Source: Mycoemilia scoparia
Taxonomy: Eukaryota; Kickxellomycota; Kickxellomycetes; Kickxellales; Kickxellaceae
Assembly (NCBI GenBank): GCA_027575805.1
Contig: JANBPU010000460.1
Coordinates: 1 to 10,307 of the forward strand
DNA: 10,307 nt
Reading direction: 5' to 3'
Below, in pieces: positions 8,681-10,307 of the stretch. The number at the start of each line of letters is the position of its first letter. The stretch's first letter is position 1. The notes beneath the pieces were generated by a model, which ran no database searches, was not told the origin of the DNA, and saw only the letters and a list, made by a program, of their open reading frames with translations. A program made the translations under genes and the position numbers.

Positions 8681-9314
8681 ATGAGCGACCACATTGGTTT
8701 CAATAACCACAAGCCTCACAATCACAGTCGTAGACACCGCGACAATTCCAAGGGCGATGATGATGGCAACAATGACGGGAATTTAGCAAGAACTAGGAGT
8801 TATTCATACCCAATGCACACACATCCTGGCGGATTTATTAACACACAAGTTAATACCACCACCACAACCACCACAGCTATTGATAATAATAATAGTTATA
8901 GCAACAACAACAACAGAGCCACTACCAACCATCACCATCACCACAACCATCATGGCCATGGCAACGGTCATACGAAAATTAAGAGAACTTCAGCTATTCC
9001 ATACCACGTCATAACATCCCAGCAACAACGACTCCAGCATTTTACTAATGATTACCAAATCGGTTATATCCTTCCGCCAATCACCACATCCAACATCGCA
9101 ACGCCCGGTGGTGGAATCGTTGGCGGCCTGGCACCAAATATTCTTAACAACAACAACGGTCTTACAGTTCCTGCCAACACCCCAATGACCGCCACATATC
9201 GGTTAGAAAAAGTCGAAATGCCCGGATCCAGTTTACTAGAATCTATTGCCGTTCCAGCAGCAAAGTCGTATGCCTATTATCCTAATACTGGGTATATTCC
9301 TGCAATTGTCGGTC

Positions 9315-9360
<46 letters not shown>

Positions 9361-9817
9361 GTTGTTGCAAGATAAAAAGAACGGAGAATATAATAATGGT
9401 GCAAATAGTTTATTTATAAATCCAAATTCTACTACAACGCTGGTCCCTGCAACCAATAACACAGGATATCATTTCCAACCATCTACAACAACGGTTGTTA
9501 ATACTGTGACTGCTACTACTACTGCTACTACTAATAATGCCGTAAATGCACCAGCACCAAGACCAGGAGTTGGTGGTCATCATCATCAGACATATCAAAA
9601 TGGATATAAACCACCACCACAACCACTTGGACATCAAAACACCCATAATAGCACCAAAACCAATGGTTCCGAAAGCACGAATAATTCAAAAAAGGCTACT
9701 ACTTCTGGTGGATGTTGTGATCAATGCTGTTCATGCTGTCTTACTGGATCGATTTTGTCATGCTGTTTTTGCATATTCCTTAAAGAAATTTGTTGTTGTA
9801 CGTGTGATTGTGACTAA
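8681..9817 (+). CDS. Long CYSTM-family protein with polyglutamine and other low-complexity tracts (gene 3)
   Basis: This is an intronless 378-aa protein. Order: a His/Arg/Asp-rich start (1-35), a Ser/Tyr patch (39-43), a Thr run (59-65), Asn runs (69-78), a His/Gly segment (84-97), a more ordinary stretch of moderate complexity (about 99-205), 16 Gln at 212-227 encoded by 15 CAA and one CAG, then Asn/Thr-, His- and Pro-rich linkers. The C-terminal Cys module is at 343-378 with 14 cysteines (345, 346, 349, 350, 352, 353, 361, 362, 364, 371-373, 375, 377), a hydrophobic ILSCCFCIFL core and a Lys-Glu before the last Cys cluster. The module matches the CYSTM layout and ends the protein, as in genes 1 and 2. 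Length is far above the usual size of under ~150 aa, because of the repeat-rich head. The ATG has A at -3 and is the first after the TATA box. Likely membrane-anchored by its tail with a disordered head exposed; a specific function cannot be inferred. Confidence 0.83.
9314..9361 (+). repeat. (CAA)15-CAG microsatellite coding for 16 Gln
   Basis: An uninterrupted CAA triplet run with a terminal CAG inside gene 3. Such pure triplet tracts usually vary in length between strains; because the unit is 3 nt, slippage changes glutamine number without breaking the frame. Confidence 0.9.
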
Positions 9818-10157
9818 TGTGATTTATTCCAAAAATCTCTCTTCCCCTCTCCTTCCTTTTTACTTTATACATTATGTTCATGCCCTTTCCTTTTAACTCT
9901 CTCTCTCGATATCCTCTTAAATCTCATTCTCATACCTTGTCATGACTGACTGTTAATCCTCTTTCATCCATCCATCCATCCATCTGTCTATCCGATTCTT
10001 TGATAAATTTGTTTTATGTCCAATTTTTATTAGTTATTTACTTTTTTCATTGATATTTTCGATCATTTACATATTTTATTATATTCGTCTAGTCTTCTAG
10101 TCTAGCCTAGTCTCTTTTTTTTACAATCTTATCGTTGTTTATACGCATATTATATTT

Positions 10158-10163
10158 AATAAA
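10158..10163 (+). terminator. Possible polyadenylation signal of gene 3
   Basis: AATAAA lies 341 nt after the gene 3 stop, followed by A/T-rich sequence. The distance would give a long trailer, and weaker upstream sites such as GATAAA (about 10001) could be used instead. Confidence 0.35.
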
Positions 10164-10200
10164 TACACACTTTCACAAACATATTATATTTATAAAGGAC

Positions 10201-10220
10201 CACACTAGTTTCGTAGTGTG
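10201..10220. other. Perfect 7-bp hairpin near window end
   Basis: CACACTA (10201-10207) pairs with TAGTGTG (10214-10220) around a 6-nt loop, and a T-rich run follows. It resembles a bacterial terminator, but the context is eukaryotic. It may mark a transposon end or be coincidental. Confidence 0.3.
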
Positions 10221-10307
10221 TCTTCTTTTATTTTTGGACCAGGGAAATAGATTGGATTATATTATAAACCAAAAGAAGTAATTTTGAATGGGGACAAATT
10301 CAAAAAC

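Larger units (their letters stand above)
9818..10307 (+). other. 3' region of gene 3 and distal spacer
   Basis: T/C-rich trailer with CTCT runs (about 9898-9906), a CCAT repeat at 9966-9982 and a TCTAGTCT-type short repeat at 10088-10112. No further open frame is convincing. Confidence 0.5.

Overview
The window looks like nuclear DNA from a fungus. My best guess is an early-diverging, Mucoromycota-like lineage, but this is an inference from style and not from a diagnostic gene. The reasons are AT-rich, microsatellite-laden intergenic DNA, GTAAGT/AG introns with TACTAA-like branch sites, TATA boxes about 100-120 nt before each start codon, and proteins with long Asn/Thr/His/Gln runs. Nothing points to bacteria: there are no Shine-Dalgarno sites or operons, and one gene is clearly split by introns.

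The recognisable genes are three plus-strand members of the CYSTM family (cysteine-rich transmembrane module, a short Cys-packed C-terminal membrane segment). Gene 1 (3600-3806) is a minimal 68-aa protein. Gene 2 (6498-7343) is a 158-aa protein encoded by three exons; its second exon is only 28 nt, and both introns fall inside the Cys module. Gene 3 (8681-9817) is a 378-aa intronless protein with a very long low-complexity head, including 16 consecutive glutamines, ahead of a 14-Cys tail. All three end within or just after the Cys module, as expected for tail-type membrane proteins. They share an arrangement of TATA box, roughly 70-90 nt AT/CA-rich leader without an ATG, then the start codon. 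They look like a diverged tandem array of stress/membrane-surface proteins. In yeast and plants the family is linked to stress and metal tolerance.

From left to right: 1-1900 holds no convincing gene but contains two related copies of a ~115-bp element with inverted ends (7-119 and 1360-1476, in opposite orientation) and a tRNA-like segment followed by small hairpins (321-493). 1900-3470 is non-coding or undeciphered; 2450-3330 is visibly richer in G+C, with many mutually overlapping open frames and some splice-like signals on the minus strand, but no gene I can defend. 3807-6366 is mostly AT-rich repeats, plus one weak small minus-strand candidate (5478-5732). 7344-8567 is T-rich spacer. 9818-10307 is the gene 3 trailer, with a possible AATAAA signal and a final hairpin.
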